Assembly (NCBI GenBank): GCA_965220715.1
Contig: OZ244843.1
Span: 3,410,001-3,474,000, forward strand
DNA from: Bin5 sp965220715
GTDB taxonomy: Bacteria > Chloroflexota > Anaerolineae > Caldilineales > Caldilineaceae
Direction: 5' to 3'
Length of the DNA stretch: 64,000 nt
A model generated the notes under the pieces. That model was not told the DNA's origin, did no database searches, and saw only the letters and a list, made by a program, of their open reading frames with translations. Below are positions 44,245 to 54,407 of this stretch, one piece after another. The stretch's first letter is position 1. Each line of letters starts with the position of its first letter. The position numbers and the translations under genes are program-made.

Positions 44245-44285
44245 CTGGAGATTGGTGATTGCGGTATGGGGTCACCAGTCTCCAG
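44245..44285 (+). promoter_or_regulatory. Intercistronic stem-loop after the cluster I binding-protein gene
   Basis: CTGGAGATTGGTGA pairs with TCACCAGTCTCCAG, with one mismatch and a 13-base loop, starting 20 bp after the stop. No T-tract, so an mRNA-protecting or partial-attenuation role is likelier than full termination. Confidence 0.65.
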
Positions 44286-44320
44286 CAGCACTCCAACGCA
44301 CTGCCAACTGAGTTTTACCT

Positions 44321-45259
44321 ATGGCAACCGCTATCAGCCAGGCATCGTCCCCAAATCGCAAACCGCGCATGTCGCGCTCTGCGCTACTTGAGAATGTGGC
44401 CGGCTTTCTCTTCATCAGTCCTTGGATTGTCGGATTTCTGGCCTTAGAATTCGGCCCGCTGATCGCGGCAGCCTATCTGGGCTTGACCAAGTACGACATC
44501 CTTACCTCGCCAGTCTTTGTTGGCCTTGCAAACTACGACAAAATGTTCACCCGCGACCCTCTTTTCTGGAAAAGCCTGTGGGTCACCGCTATCTACTCGC
44601 TGAGTACGGTCTTCCTCGGCATCATCCTGGGCGTCGCGCTGGCGGTCTTACTGAACCAAAAAGTGCGCGGCATGTCACTCTATCGCACCATCTATTATCT
44701 GCCAGCAGTCGTTTCCGGCGTTGCCGTCGCCTATATGTGGATTTGGGTATTCGCACCTGAAGCGGGAATCGTCAACTACGCCCTAAGCCTTTTAGGCCTT
44801 ACGGGGCCTAACTGGCTGTTCAGCCTCACGTGGACGCTGCCCGCCTTTGTCGTAATGAGCCTGTGGGCCGTCGGTGGCGGAATGGTGCTCTATCTGGCAG
44901 GATTGCAAGGTGTGCCGACGCAGCTCTACGAAGCCGCATCGCTGGACGGCGCCGGCCGTTGGGCCACCTTCTGGAACGTGACACTGCCTATGATTTCGCC
45001 TGTCATCTTCTTCAACTTCATCATCGGAATCATCGGTTCGTTCCAGGTCTTTACCAACAGCTTTGTGATCACAGGGGGGGGACCCGCCAACTCCACTCTG
45101 TTTTTTGTGCTCTACATGTACCGCCACGCGTTCGAAAACTTCAAGATGGGGTACGCCGCCGCGCTGGGCATGATCCTGTTCCTGATCATAATGACGCTCA
45201 CCATCATTTCGTTCCGGCTATCAAACCGGCTCGTATTCTATGAGGGACGAGTCTCGTGA
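44321..45259 (+). CDS. CUT1-type sugar ABC transporter permease, MalF/UgpA-like (cluster I)
   Basis: 312 residues with six membrane segments. Hallmarks: AGFLFISPWIVGFLALEFGP, MSLYRTIYYLPAVVSGVAVA, the EAA loop LYEAASLDGAGRWATFWNVT, then NSFVITGGGPANSTLFFVLY. It forms the channel with the gene at 41904. No clear ribosome binding site precedes the ATG; an ATG at 44369 (MSRSALLENVAGF) is a possible alternative. PhyH follows after 99 bp. Confidence 0.9.
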   Translation: MATAISQASSPNRKPRMSRSALLENVAGFLFISPWIVGFLALEFGPLIAAAYLGLTKYDILTSPVFVGLANYDKMFTRDPLFWKSLWVTAIYSLSTVFLGIILGVALAVLLNQKVRGMSLYRTIYYLPAVVSGVAVAYMWIWVFAPEAGIVNYALSLLGLTGPNWLFSLTWTLPAFVVMSLWAVGGGMVLYLAGLQGVPTQLYEAASLDGAGRWATFWNVTLPMISPVIFFNFIIGIIGSFQVFTNSFVITGGGPANSTLFFVLYMYRHAFENFKMGYAAALGMILFLIIMTLTIISFRLSNRLVFYEGRVS

Positions 45260-45358
45260 ACTACGGTGAACTGTGAAATACTGGGCACTACGCATTGTAT
45301 ATCGGCTGTCCAGCACCCTGAAAGCTGCCGGCCATTCGCATAAGGAAGGAAAAGAAGA

Positions 45359-46156
45359 ATGCTGACAGACGAGCAAAAAACACATTTTCATGCGTTGGGA
45401 TTTGTCAAGGTGGAAGGCGCGCTCACGGCCGAAGAGGTCGATGAATTCTCTTGGCGGTTCGACGACATCATCGCCCGTGGTGACACCCAGGGCGATAGCT
45501 CAGAGGCTGGCGCACGCATCTTCCCGGACGGTCACCGCGTCATCCTCCCCCTGATCGAGGCCGATCCCTATTTCTACAACCTTCTGGATCATCCAAATCT
45601 GGCCGGCATTGCCGAAGACCTGTTGGGGGAGGATTGCATCTTTTACGGCAGTTCAGACGGGCAAATCCACGATGGGGACACAACCTGGCATCGCGATGGC
45701 GGCTCTCCCGAACCTGCCATCGAGGCCAAACTGACATTTTATCTGGACGAGGTAGCGCCCGGCAAAGGTTGCCTCAGCTTCATCCCCGGCAGCCACCTGT
45801 GGCCGCTCCATTTCAACGACCTGGAAAAGCAGATCGACGAACATGTGCTCGGCTATCCTATGCAGGAGTTCCCCGGGCGTTACGAATTGCACGCGGGCAA
45901 AGGAGACGTGATCGCCTTCCAGACCCGCATCTGGCACTCCTCATGGGGTGGCGGCGCCAACCGGCGTCAGATGGCCTGGATGATGCGCACGGCTCCGCGT
46001 ATGCAATGGGAAATCGACAGCATCGCCAACTTTAACAAGTCGTATTCCGAAAAATGGTCGAAGAAAACCGGTCGGCTCATCTCGGACCGCCTGTTCGAAA
46101 CGGCTGACCCACGGCGAAAGAAGAAGATTCAACTACTTAAGGATCTGGGAGCGTGA
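45359..46156 (+). CDS. PhyH-family Fe(II)/2-oxoglutarate oxygenase (cluster I)
   Basis: 265 residues. Metal triad H111-x-D113 (TTWHRDGGSPE) and H193 (TRIWHSSWGGG); R203 is the 2-oxoglutarate arginine. The core also has LSFIPGSHLWPLH. The triad is complete, so the enzyme should be active. The ATG has AAGGAAGGAAAAG upstream. As the last gene of an importer operon it probably oxidises, demethylates or otherwise opens the imported solute, which is inference. A decayed relative follows at 46262. Confidence 0.9.
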   Translation: MLTDEQKTHFHALGFVKVEGALTAEEVDEFSWRFDDIIARGDTQGDSSEAGARIFPDGHRVILPLIEADPYFYNLLDHPNLAGIAEDLLGEDCIFYGSSDGQIHDGDTTWHRDGGSPEPAIEAKLTFYLDEVAPGKGCLSFIPGSHLWPLHFNDLEKQIDEHVLGYPMQEFPGRYELHAGKGDVIAFQTRIWHSSWGGGANRRQMAWMMRTAPRMQWEIDSIANFNKSYSEKWSKKTGRLISDRLFETADPRRKKKIQLLKDLGA

Positions 46157-46261
46157 GCCTTCAGTTCATGGATTCTGACTTGGATTCTTCAGTCAACCCC
46201 GCGTTTGCGTGCAGTTACTGCCAACGAGTCAATGCCAATTGAATACTGCCGGTTTGAGCAA

Positions 46262-46575
46262 AAGAGAGGAACGTCGAATCGCACGTGGCCGAACTTGAGC
46301 GGGACGGTTAAACGGTCATCCCCGAACTGCTCACGCCGCAGGAGCCCCCACGCGCCAAGCGGTGAAGAACCCGCCGGCGGAGGAACGCGATATCGCCCTG
46401 CGCACGGGCACCCAGTCGGACGATCTCTTGGCCTCGCATACGACTGTCGGCAAGCATCCGGAATTCTATGAATTCTTCCTCTATCCGCCGACTAAGCTGG
46501 TGGTCCGGCAGACGATTGGCGCGAATGCGATCCTACCGCATGCCGCCTTCACTTTGACAACTTACGAACCCTTAC
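46262..46575 (+). pseudogene. Decayed PhyH-family gene
   Basis: One frame reads HVAELERDG-stop-TVIPELLTPQEPPRAKR-stop (TAA at 46309, TGA at 46363), matching the PhyH N-terminus form LxxDGYTVIPxLL. A second frame continues with DDLLASHTTVGKHPEFYEFF and RQTIGANAILPHAAFTL. There is no intact start. It is a remnant lying between the two importer clusters. Confidence 0.7.
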
Positions 46576-46691
46576 ACTACAATTGTCCCTGGTGTCCGCT
46601 GCTACCCCCTTTTAAACCGTCATCACGGACTTTTTCCTAACGTCTGTCTGCAGCATCTCCTCCCACCATCAGTCCAACAGGAGCAACAAGA

Positions 46692-48014
46692 ATGTCGAAC
46701 TTGCAGAACGCAACTCGCCGCGATTTTTTGCGCACAATCGGGCTGGCCACTGCCGGCATTGCCCTCGCCGCCTGCGCCGCACCCGCCGCCCCGGCAGCCC
46801 CTTCTACTGACGATTCCGCCGCAGCGCCCTCTATGGAGCCAGTTACCGTCACCTTGATCTCCTGATGGAATCATCCATTCCGCGACATCTTGCCCGCCTT
46901 CAATGATATCCATCCCGATATCCAGGTCGAATTCACCGACTCCGGCACGGGCTACGCCGAAAAAGTCATGACCGCTATGGTCTCCGGCTCCGAACTGACC
47001 GATATCATCGGCAGCCAGGACTCCAATCTGCCCCTCTGGGCAGCCACCGGAGGCCTGGCCGACATCTCCGATTACATGGAGCCCCACGAGGACAGGATCG
47101 TACCTTACAAGCTCAGGCTTGGCGTCCTCGAGGGCAAGAATTACGGCGTTCCCTGGGATGGGTCGCCCTGCCTACTCTACTACCGCCGCGACATAGCCGA
47201 AGAGTACGGCCTTGATCCCACGTCAATCAACAGCTACGACGACTGGCTGGCCATGGGCGAGGAGCTTTCGGCAGCCTCCGACGGCGAAGTCCGGCTCGAA
47301 GGCGTCAGAAAAAACGACTTCTTCCCCTGGCTGAGCTGGACCTGGCAACTGGGCGGCGGCATCTACGACCTCGAAGAGCAAAACGTGATCTGCGACCAGC
47401 CCGAGGCCGTCCGCACGCTCGAATTCTTCAAGACCTACTGGGATTCCGATGCCACCTTCCAAAACTACAATGACTGGGAAACGAAGGGGGCATCCTGGAA
47501 GGATGGCACTGCGGCCATTTTCCCGGGAGCCATATGGGTAGCAGGCATTATCCTGAGCTCCGCACCCGAAACGTCTGGCCTGTGGGGCGTTAGCCAGCTT
47601 CCGGCCTGGATGGAAGGCGGAAGCCGCGCCTTTACCTATGGCGGCTCGCAACTCTGCCTGCTCGAGACCAGCAAGAACAAACAGGAAGCCTTTACCTTCC
47701 TCGAGTACTCCCAGCTTTCCCAGGCTGGCCAGGAAGTCCTCTGGACATCCGGAGACCTCTTCCCCGTTCTCAAAGAAGCCAATGACTGGCCCATCATGAA
47801 CGAACCGGTCGACTTCTACGGCGGCCAGGTTGCCCTCCGCATGTACGCCGAGGTCAACTCTGCAGTCAATCCCTATGTCTTTGGCGAAGGTTGGTCCGAA
47901 GCGTGGGACATTCTCGGCCAGACGCAAGGCCGCGTCCTCGACGGTGATATCGGCGCCGAAGAGGCGCTCGCCGCCGCCGCGCAGGAAATTCGAGATTTGC
48001 AAGGCCTGGGCTGA
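46692..48014 (+). pseudogene. Sugar-type ABC substrate-binding lipoprotein with in-frame TGA (cluster II)
   Basis: The frame starts MSNLQNATRRDFLRTIGL, a Tat-type lipoprotein signal with lipobox ALAAC. It runs to VTLIS, meets TGA at 46863-46865, then continues in frame as WNHPFRDILPAFNDIHPDIQ and on to LQGLG at 48014. The stop replaces what would be a Trp (ISWWN). Apart from that codon the 440-codon frame is intact, with a family 1 fold and no further lesions. It may be a very recent nonsense mutation, a consensus error, or readthrough. The downstream permeases and PhyH are intact. I list it as pseudogene with reserve. Confidence 0.75.
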
Positions 48015-48032
48015 TCGCTAACGGCAGCCAAT

Positions 48033-48077
48033 GGCCGGCTTGGCCCGCGCCTGTTCACCAGTAGGCGCGCGCCGGCC
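48033..48077 (+). promoter_or_regulatory. Intercistronic stem-loop after the cluster II binding-protein gene
   Basis: GGCCGGC and GCCGGCC enclose an inner CGCC/GGCG stem, starting 19 bp after the stop. It is the same position as the hairpins after aapJ and the cluster I binding protein. Confidence 0.6.
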
Positions 48078-48164
48078 GGTCTCCTTTTCGGCATTCGGGC
48101 CGGGACTCTTGCCAGAGCCGCTGCCCCTTTTCGCCGATCCCTATTCCTCTGTAGGAACCTGAAA

Positions 48165-49097
48165 ATGGCAGTAGTTTCCGCGCCGTCGGCCGGCCAACCA
48201 GCACATCGTCCCGCCAACTCCCACTATTACATCTGGGAAAAGGTCGCCCCATACGTCTTTATCTCCCCCTTCTTCATCCTCTTTGGCATCTTCGGCGCCT
48301 TCCCCATCCTCTTCGCCGTCTGGATCAGCTTCCAGGACTGGAAGAGTGTTCGCGTCAGCGAGTACGTCGGATTCAAAAACTACGCACGCCTGTTTACCGA
48401 CACCAACTTCCATATCGCCCTGTCGAACACCGCCATCCTGGGCGTTCTCGTCGTCCCTCTGATGGTCATTTTCAGCCTCAGCCTCGCAAACGTGCTCAAT
48501 CAGCCTATCCGCGGTCGCGTGATCTACCGCACCGCCTACTTCCTGCCCGTCGTCACTTCGCTTGTCGTCGTTGGCCTTCTCTTCGACTTTCTGCTGGGAT
48601 CACCTTACAGCCCACTCGGATCCGTCCTCGAAATCTTCGATATCGAGTTCAAGGGCCTTTTGGATCAACCAGTCTTCATAAAACCCACGATCCTGATCAT
48701 GATCCTCTGGCGCTGGGTCGGCTACAACATGATGATTATGCTGGCCGGCCTCCAGAGCATCCCCCACGAGCTTTACGAAGCCGCCCGCATCGACGGCGCC
48801 AGCGGGCTCCAGGCCTTCATCAATATAACCATTCCCCTGATGCGCCGCGTCATCGCCTTCGCCGCAATCCTGTCGACCATCGGCATGTTCAATCTCTTCG
48901 AAGAAGCCTACATGCTTGTCGGTCCCGGCGGCGGAACCGACCGCGCTGGGCTGCTCATGGGCCTGATCATCTACAGCCAGGCCTTCAGCAAATTCAATTT
49001 CGGCTATGCCTCCGCGCTCGCCTACGCCAACGCTGTTATCATCATCGCCCTTTCTTTAGTGCAGATTGTTGCCACTGAACGAGCCGCTTCCGATTGA
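48165..49097 (+). CDS. CUT1-type sugar ABC transporter permease, MalF-like (cluster II)
   Basis: 310 residues. Six membrane segments; VAPYVFISPFFILFGIFGAF near the start, RGRVIYRTAYFLPVVTSLVV, EAA loop ELYEAARIDGASGLQAFINI, and EAYMLVGPGGGTDRAGLLMG near the end. It follows the TGA-bearing binding-protein gene after 150 bp and is intact. It pairs with the gene at 49126. Confidence 0.9.
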   Translation: MAVVSAPSAGQPAHRPANSHYYIWEKVAPYVFISPFFILFGIFGAFPILFAVWISFQDWKSVRVSEYVGFKNYARLFTDTNFHIALSNTAILGVLVVPLMVIFSLSLANVLNQPIRGRVIYRTAYFLPVVTSLVVVGLLFDFLLGSPYSPLGSVLEIFDIEFKGLLDQPVFIKPTILIMILWRWVGYNMMIMLAGLQSIPHELYEAARIDGASGLQAFINITIPLMRRVIAFAAILSTIGMFNLFEEAYMLVGPGGGTDRAGLLMGLIIYSQAFSKFNFGYASALAYANAVIIIALSLVQIVATERAASD

Positions 49098-49125
49098 AAC
49101 CAACTCCGAATAAGAATTGTCCCCT

Positions 49126-50046
49126 ATGAGCCAGAAAGCCGACGCCATCGCAGCCAGACCCCAAACCGGTCCTCCTGCTCGTAAGAAAAGTCTCTCTTTG
49201 GGCCAAATCCTTACGCATGCCTTCCTATTCATTGCCCTCCTGTTCTTTATATTTCCCTTCTACTGGATGGTCACCTCCTCTCTCAAACCAGTGGCCGACA
49301 TCTATATCATCCCCGTGCAGTTCTGGCCTGCCCGCCCCTCCTTTAACAACTACTTGGAAATCGCTGGCCTGATTCAGTCCGACGAGATCGATTTCCGTGG
49401 CGGAATCTCCCTGACCCGAACCTTTCTGAACAGCACCTTCATCGCCGTCTTCAACACTGTCGGCAATGTCTTCCTCGCCTCTCTTGCCGGCTTTGCCTTC
49501 GCCAAGCTGCGCTTCAAAGGGCGCAACGCGCTCTTTCTCTCCATGTTGGCTACCATGATGATCCCCAATAGCGTCGGCCTTGTTCCCAGCTACTTAATAA
49601 TGGCCTGGCTCAAGTGGATCAACACCTGGTATCCGCTCATCATTCCGGGCCTTGCCACGCCCTTTGCCGTCTTCTGGATGCGCCAATACATGACCACCGT
49701 GCCCGATGAGATGATCGAAGCCGCCCGCATGGACGGCTGCGGCCCATTCGCCACCTACTGGCGCGTCGTTGCACCCGTCGTCCTCCCGGGAATGGCCGCG
49801 CTCGCCATCTTCTCCTTCATGGGCCACTGGAACGCTTTTATGGGCCCGTTGATCTACCTCAACAAGCCAGAGTTGTATACCTTACCGCTATTTCTTGCCG
49901 TTTTGGACTCGGGTGTATCTGGCAGGCCGACTCCGCTCCACCTCATTTTCACGGCCTCATTCGTTTCAATCCTGCCAATCCTGCTCATATTTCTATTCGC
50001 CCAGCGCTACTTTATCGCCGGCCTGACCGCTGGCAGCATTAAGTAA
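49126..50046 (+). CDS. CUT1-type sugar ABC transporter permease, MalG-like (cluster II)
   Basis: 306 residues. HAFLFIALLFFIFPFYWMVT, SSLKPVADIYIIPVQFWPAR, EAA loop EMIEAARMDGCGPFATYWRV, end FLFAQRYFIAGLTAGSIK. I chose the ATG at 49126 over a TTG nine bases upstream. It lies 28 bp after the MalF-like gene and 36 bp before PhyH, the tightest spacing in the three clusters. No ATPase gene is present. Confidence 0.9.
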   Translation: MSQKADAIAARPQTGPPARKKSLSLGQILTHAFLFIALLFFIFPFYWMVTSSLKPVADIYIIPVQFWPARPSFNNYLEIAGLIQSDEIDFRGGISLTRTFLNSTFIAVFNTVGNVFLASLAGFAFAKLRFKGRNALFLSMLATMMIPNSVGLVPSYLIMAWLKWINTWYPLIIPGLATPFAVFWMRQYMTTVPDEMIEAARMDGCGPFATYWRVVAPVVLPGMAALAIFSFMGHWNAFMGPLIYLNKPELYTLPLFLAVLDSGVSGRPTPLHLIFTASFVSILPILLIFLFAQRYFIAGLTAGSIK

Positions 50047-50082
50047 GCCGCAGTTTGCACTACGAAATACGGAACCTGAACT

Positions 50083-50970
50083 ATGAAACTGACGATGGGG
50101 AAACACGATCTCGAGATGGGCGGTCGCTACCTCGACCAACTACGCGATTCGACCGAACTAAAAAATGACATGCCGGCCTTGCGCACTCGCTTGCAGGACG
50201 AAGGCTACCTTCTCATCCGCGGCCTCCACGACCGCCAAAAAGTGAAAGAGGCCCGCCGCGTCGTCCTCGAAAACCTGGAGCAGGCCGAGCAACTCGCGCC
50301 CGCCGCGCCCCTGATGGACGGAATAATCGCCGAAGGCAAACGCGGCAAGTTCTACGGCGGCGCCAAAGCCGTCACCCACACCCCCGAATTTCTGAACGTC
50401 GTCGAAGCAACAACCCTTATGCAGTTCTTCGCTGAATACCTCGAAGGGCCCAGCCTCACCTACGACTTCAAATGGCTGCGCGTAGTCCCCACCGGCGCCT
50501 TCACCGGCGCCCACTATGATATCGTCTACATGGGCCGCGGCACCACCAATGTCTTCACCGTCTGGACCCCCCTCGGCGATCTGCCCTACGAGACGGGCCC
50601 ACTCGCCCTTCTTGTCGGCTCCCACCGCTTCGATCTCATCAGGCAGACTTATGGCGAAATGGACGTTGACCGCGACAAAGTCACCGGCTGGTTCTCAAAC
50701 GACCCTGTCGAGCTTGTCGACACCTACGGCGGCCAGTGGCGCAGCACTGAATTCGAAATGGGCGACGCCCTCATCTTCGGCATGTACACCATGCACGGCT
50801 CGCTCTCCAATACTACCGGTCGCTTCCGCCTCAGCTGCGACACCCGCTACCAGCGTGCCGACGAGCCGGTCGACGAACGCTGGATTGGCGAAAATCCCAT
50901 CGCACATTACGCCTGGCTGAAAGGCGAGACCGTCCCCATGGAAGAGGCGCGCCAGCGCTGGGGCGTCTAA
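50083..50970 (+). CDS. PhyH-family Fe(II)/2-oxoglutarate oxygenase (cluster II)
   Basis: 295 residues. Proposed triad H144-x-D146 (TGAHYDIVYMGRG) and H238 (MYTMHGSLSN), with R247 for 2-oxoglutarate. A PGSH-like turn appears as LLVGSHRFD. It differs considerably from the cluster I PhyH, so the two oxygenases were probably recruited separately. A role in processing the cluster II solute is inferred from the 36-bp spacing after the permease. A strong terminator for the convergent argJ lies just past its stop. Confidence 0.87.
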   Translation: MKLTMGKHDLEMGGRYLDQLRDSTELKNDMPALRTRLQDEGYLLIRGLHDRQKVKEARRVVLENLEQAEQLAPAAPLMDGIIAEGKRGKFYGGAKAVTHTPEFLNVVEATTLMQFFAEYLEGPSLTYDFKWLRVVPTGAFTGAHYDIVYMGRGTTNVFTVWTPLGDLPYETGPLALLVGSHRFDLIRQTYGEMDVDRDKVTGWFSNDPVELVDTYGGQWRSTEFEMGDALIFGMYTMHGSLSNTTGRFRLSCDTRYQRADEPVDERWIGENPIAHYAWLKGETVPMEEARQRWGV

Positions 50971-50971
50971 T

Positions 50972-51010
50972 AAAAAAAGGTTGGCTGCCCAGACCGCCGG
51001 CCAGCCAACC
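50972..51010 (-). terminator. Rho-independent terminator of argJ
   Basis: Read on the minus strand: GGTTGGCTGG, a 12-base loop, then CAGCCAACC followed by TTTTTTT. It lies about 90 bp past the argJ stop and only two bases past the stop of the convergent PhyH gene. It could also weakly stop that transcript. Confidence 0.85.
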
Positions 51011-51099
51011 CTGACTACTGTTTGTCTGCACAACCGAAACAGCAGTCTCCCATTGTTATATGCTTCTGGCCTCTGGCAACTGCCCACCGGCCACCGCAG

Positions 51100-52356
51100 T
51101 TACGACCGGTATTCTGCGTTAATCGACACGTAATCGTAGCTCAGGTCACAAGTCCACACCGTGGCCTCGCCTTCCCCCAGCCCCAGTGATACCCGCACGC
51201 TGATCTCGCTCTCGGCAAAAATGGCCGCCGCGTCCTTCTCCTTATAGTTCGTCGGCGTGCCCGCGTCCACAAGTTGCAACTCCGCATTTCCCGCCTGCGG
51301 CTGGCCCGCTGCTATGAACAAATGCGCTCGCGTCGGGTCGACCGTCGCGCCCGAATATCCCACCGCGCACAGGATCCGCCCCCAGTTGGCATCGTTCCCA
51401 AAGAACGCAGTCTTCACCAACGGGCTCTTCGCAATCGAGTTAGCGACCTGGTGCGCTTCGTCATCACTGACCGCCCCCTCCACCTGTATCGTAACAAACT
51501 TGGTAACACCTTCGCCGTTACGCACTATAAGCTTCGCGAGCTCCATCGAAGCAGCACTCAGCGCTGCCACAAACGCGTCGTAGTCCGCCCCTTCCTCAGT
51601 AATCTCGGCGTTCCCGGCCGCGCCATTTGCAAGTACTAGAACGGTATCATTTGTGCTGGTATCTCCGTCAATGCTGATGCGGTTAAAGCTGTGACTGACC
51701 GCCTTCGACAAGGCCTTCTGCAACAGCGGCTGCGCGATTGCCGCGTCCGTCGCCAGCGTCGCCAGCATTGTCGCCATGTTCGGGTGGATCATCCCCGCGC
51801 CCTTACCGATCCCGGTGACCGTTACCGTCTTTCCGCCGACCTCCGCCTGGCCCGACGCCCACTTTGGAAACACATCTGTCGTCATGATCGCTTCGGCCGC
51901 CTCCTGCCAACCGTCAGGGCGCAAGTTTGCTGCAACCTTCGGGATGCCCTCCTCTATAACCGCGATCGGCATTTGAACACCGATCACGCCGGTGCTCATC
52001 ACGAACGCAGTACTGTCTGTGCTTCCCAGGCTCTTCTCCGCCGCCTCGGCCATACGGCGGGCGTTAGCGTTGCCCTCCGCGCTCGTGCAGGCATTCGCAT
52101 TCCCGCTGTTTATGACAACGCCATGCGTCCCATCCGGGTTCATCCGCAGCAGATCGCGGTCATAGAGCACTGGCGCCGCTGGAAAAGCATTCTGCGTAAA
52201 CACCGCCGCCGCACGGCAGGCCGCAGGGCTGGCAATCAACGCCAGATCCAGCGCCCCCGTCGGCTTGATTCCGCAATGAATCCCCGCCGCATCGAAGCCC
52301 TTCACAGGAATCGGAGGAGTTGAAGGTCCCGCAAAAGTATGTTCTGTCGATGACAT
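51100..52356 (-). CDS. argJ: Bifunctional ornithine acetyltransferase/N-acetylglutamate synthase
   Basis: 418 residues. The self-cleavage site is in NMATMLATLATDA, between A195 and the nucleophile T196. GIGKGAGMIHPNM precedes it. Other marks: SGNANACTSAEGNANARRMA, STGVIGVQMP, SIDGDTSTNDTVL, FFGNDANWGRILCAVGYSG. ArgJ moves the acetyl group from acetylornithine to glutamate in the cyclic arginine pathway. The ATG at 52356 has GGAG seven bases upstream; the frame extends 45 codons upstream without homology. It lies downstream of argG on the same strand. Confidence 0.96.
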   Translation of the reverse strand: MSSTEHTFAGPSTPPIPVKGFDAAGIHCGIKPTGALDLALIASPAACRAAAVFTQNAFPAAPVLYDRDLLRMNPDGTHGVVINSGNANACTSAEGNANARRMAEAAEKSLGSTDSTAFVMSTGVIGVQMPIAVIEEGIPKVAANLRPDGWQEAAEAIMTTDVFPKWASGQAEVGGKTVTVTGIGKGAGMIHPNMATMLATLATDAAIAQPLLQKALSKAVSHSFNRISIDGDTSTNDTVLVLANGAAGNAEITEEGADYDAFVAALSAASMELAKLIVRNGEGVTKFVTIQVEGAVSDDEAHQVANSIAKSPLVKTAFFGNDANWGRILCAVGYSGATVDPTRAHLFIAAGQPQAGNAELQLVDAGTPTNYKEKDAAAIFAESEISVRVSLGLGEGEATVWTCDLSYDYVSINAEYRS

Positions 52357-52703
52357 AATTTTCTCCGTGGATGTTGGACGAACACAGGGTGTCCTAACCT
52401 GCCGTCCGGCGAAAAACGAAAAGAATCGACTCCTCTTGGTGCATATGGAACCTGCAACCACTTTTCGTTGACCTGTGATGTGTTCTGTCAAATCGGCGAC
52501 AATAGTAGGACGTCTACCACATTGCTTGCTGCTCTTCCTTGGCTGATATACTCACAGCCTATCCTCTCATTCCACAAATACCAGTTCAGACAACCGACTC
52601 CGCCTCATACAACCTGGAATACGAGACGAATCGCTCGCCCTGCAATCACAGTGCATCTCCTAAATCCCACAAATCACAGTTCAGACAACTATCCCCCTGC
52701 CAT
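52357..52703. repeat. argG-argJ gap with dispersed repeat tags
   Basis: Holds two copies of the short tag, CCAGTTCAGACAACCG at about 52581 and AATCACAGTTCAGACAAC at 52672. No gene is supported. The argJ start region must contain its ribosome binding site and possibly a promoter. Confidence 0.6.
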
Positions 52704-53987
<1,284 letters not shown>

Positions 53988-54172
53988 ACACACTCCTTTT
54001 TGGTGAGAGCGGCTCCCTCGTTTGCCGACGCTGTTCCTTCTTCCATACGGCGGAAAGTTGAGCCTGTTTCCTGGTGCAGACCAGAGGATAATGCGCCTTT
54101 GCTACAACAGAAAAAAGTGAATCGCATTGCAGGCCTTCCCTGCAGGGTCTGAGCAAGACTTCACGCTAAAAC

Positions 54173-54300
54173 AAAAAAACGCCACTTCGGACCATCCGAA
54201 GCGGCATACGGGAAACGAGCGAAGAGTACTGCGCAATGCAACAGCTTTCCTCAGGAATGCTGCTGCCGGAAATTGCGCCCGCTTCCCGCGGGCCTCCTCC
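54173..54300 (-). promoter_or_regulatory. Structured leader and terminator hairpin upstream of argG
   Basis: Read on the minus strand this starts with GGAGGAGGCCCGCGGGAAGC. A long hairpin follows (GCGCAAT ... GCAGCAGC / GCTGTTGC ... ATTGCGC). It closes with a rho-independent terminator GCCGCTTCGGA TGG TCCGAAGTGGC plus a T-run at 54173-54205. It may end the P450 transcript or act as an attenuator of argG, whose start is 186 bp downstream. I do not find the conserved T-box core, so no class is assigned. Confidence 0.55.
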
Positions 54301-54407
54301 TCGTAAATTCAAGACTTTTCAACTTCATTCTCGCTAACTGAACTTTCGGCGCCGGTGCAAAATTGGTTCCAAACTGGATGCAAGGCTATCGTAACTTACC
54401 TGGAAAG

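Noticed and set aside
46692..48014. TGA read as tryptophan or selenocysteine
   Set aside because: Many genes here end in TGA, so the code is standard. Trp next to Trp is expected at this place, and no SECIS-like need exists. A mutation or error is simpler.
54173..54300. T-box riboswitch upstream of argG
   Set aside because: The purine-rich GGAGGAGGCCCGCGGGAAGC recalls a T-box, but the UGGN bulge of the core is missing and no Stem I specifier loop was recognised.
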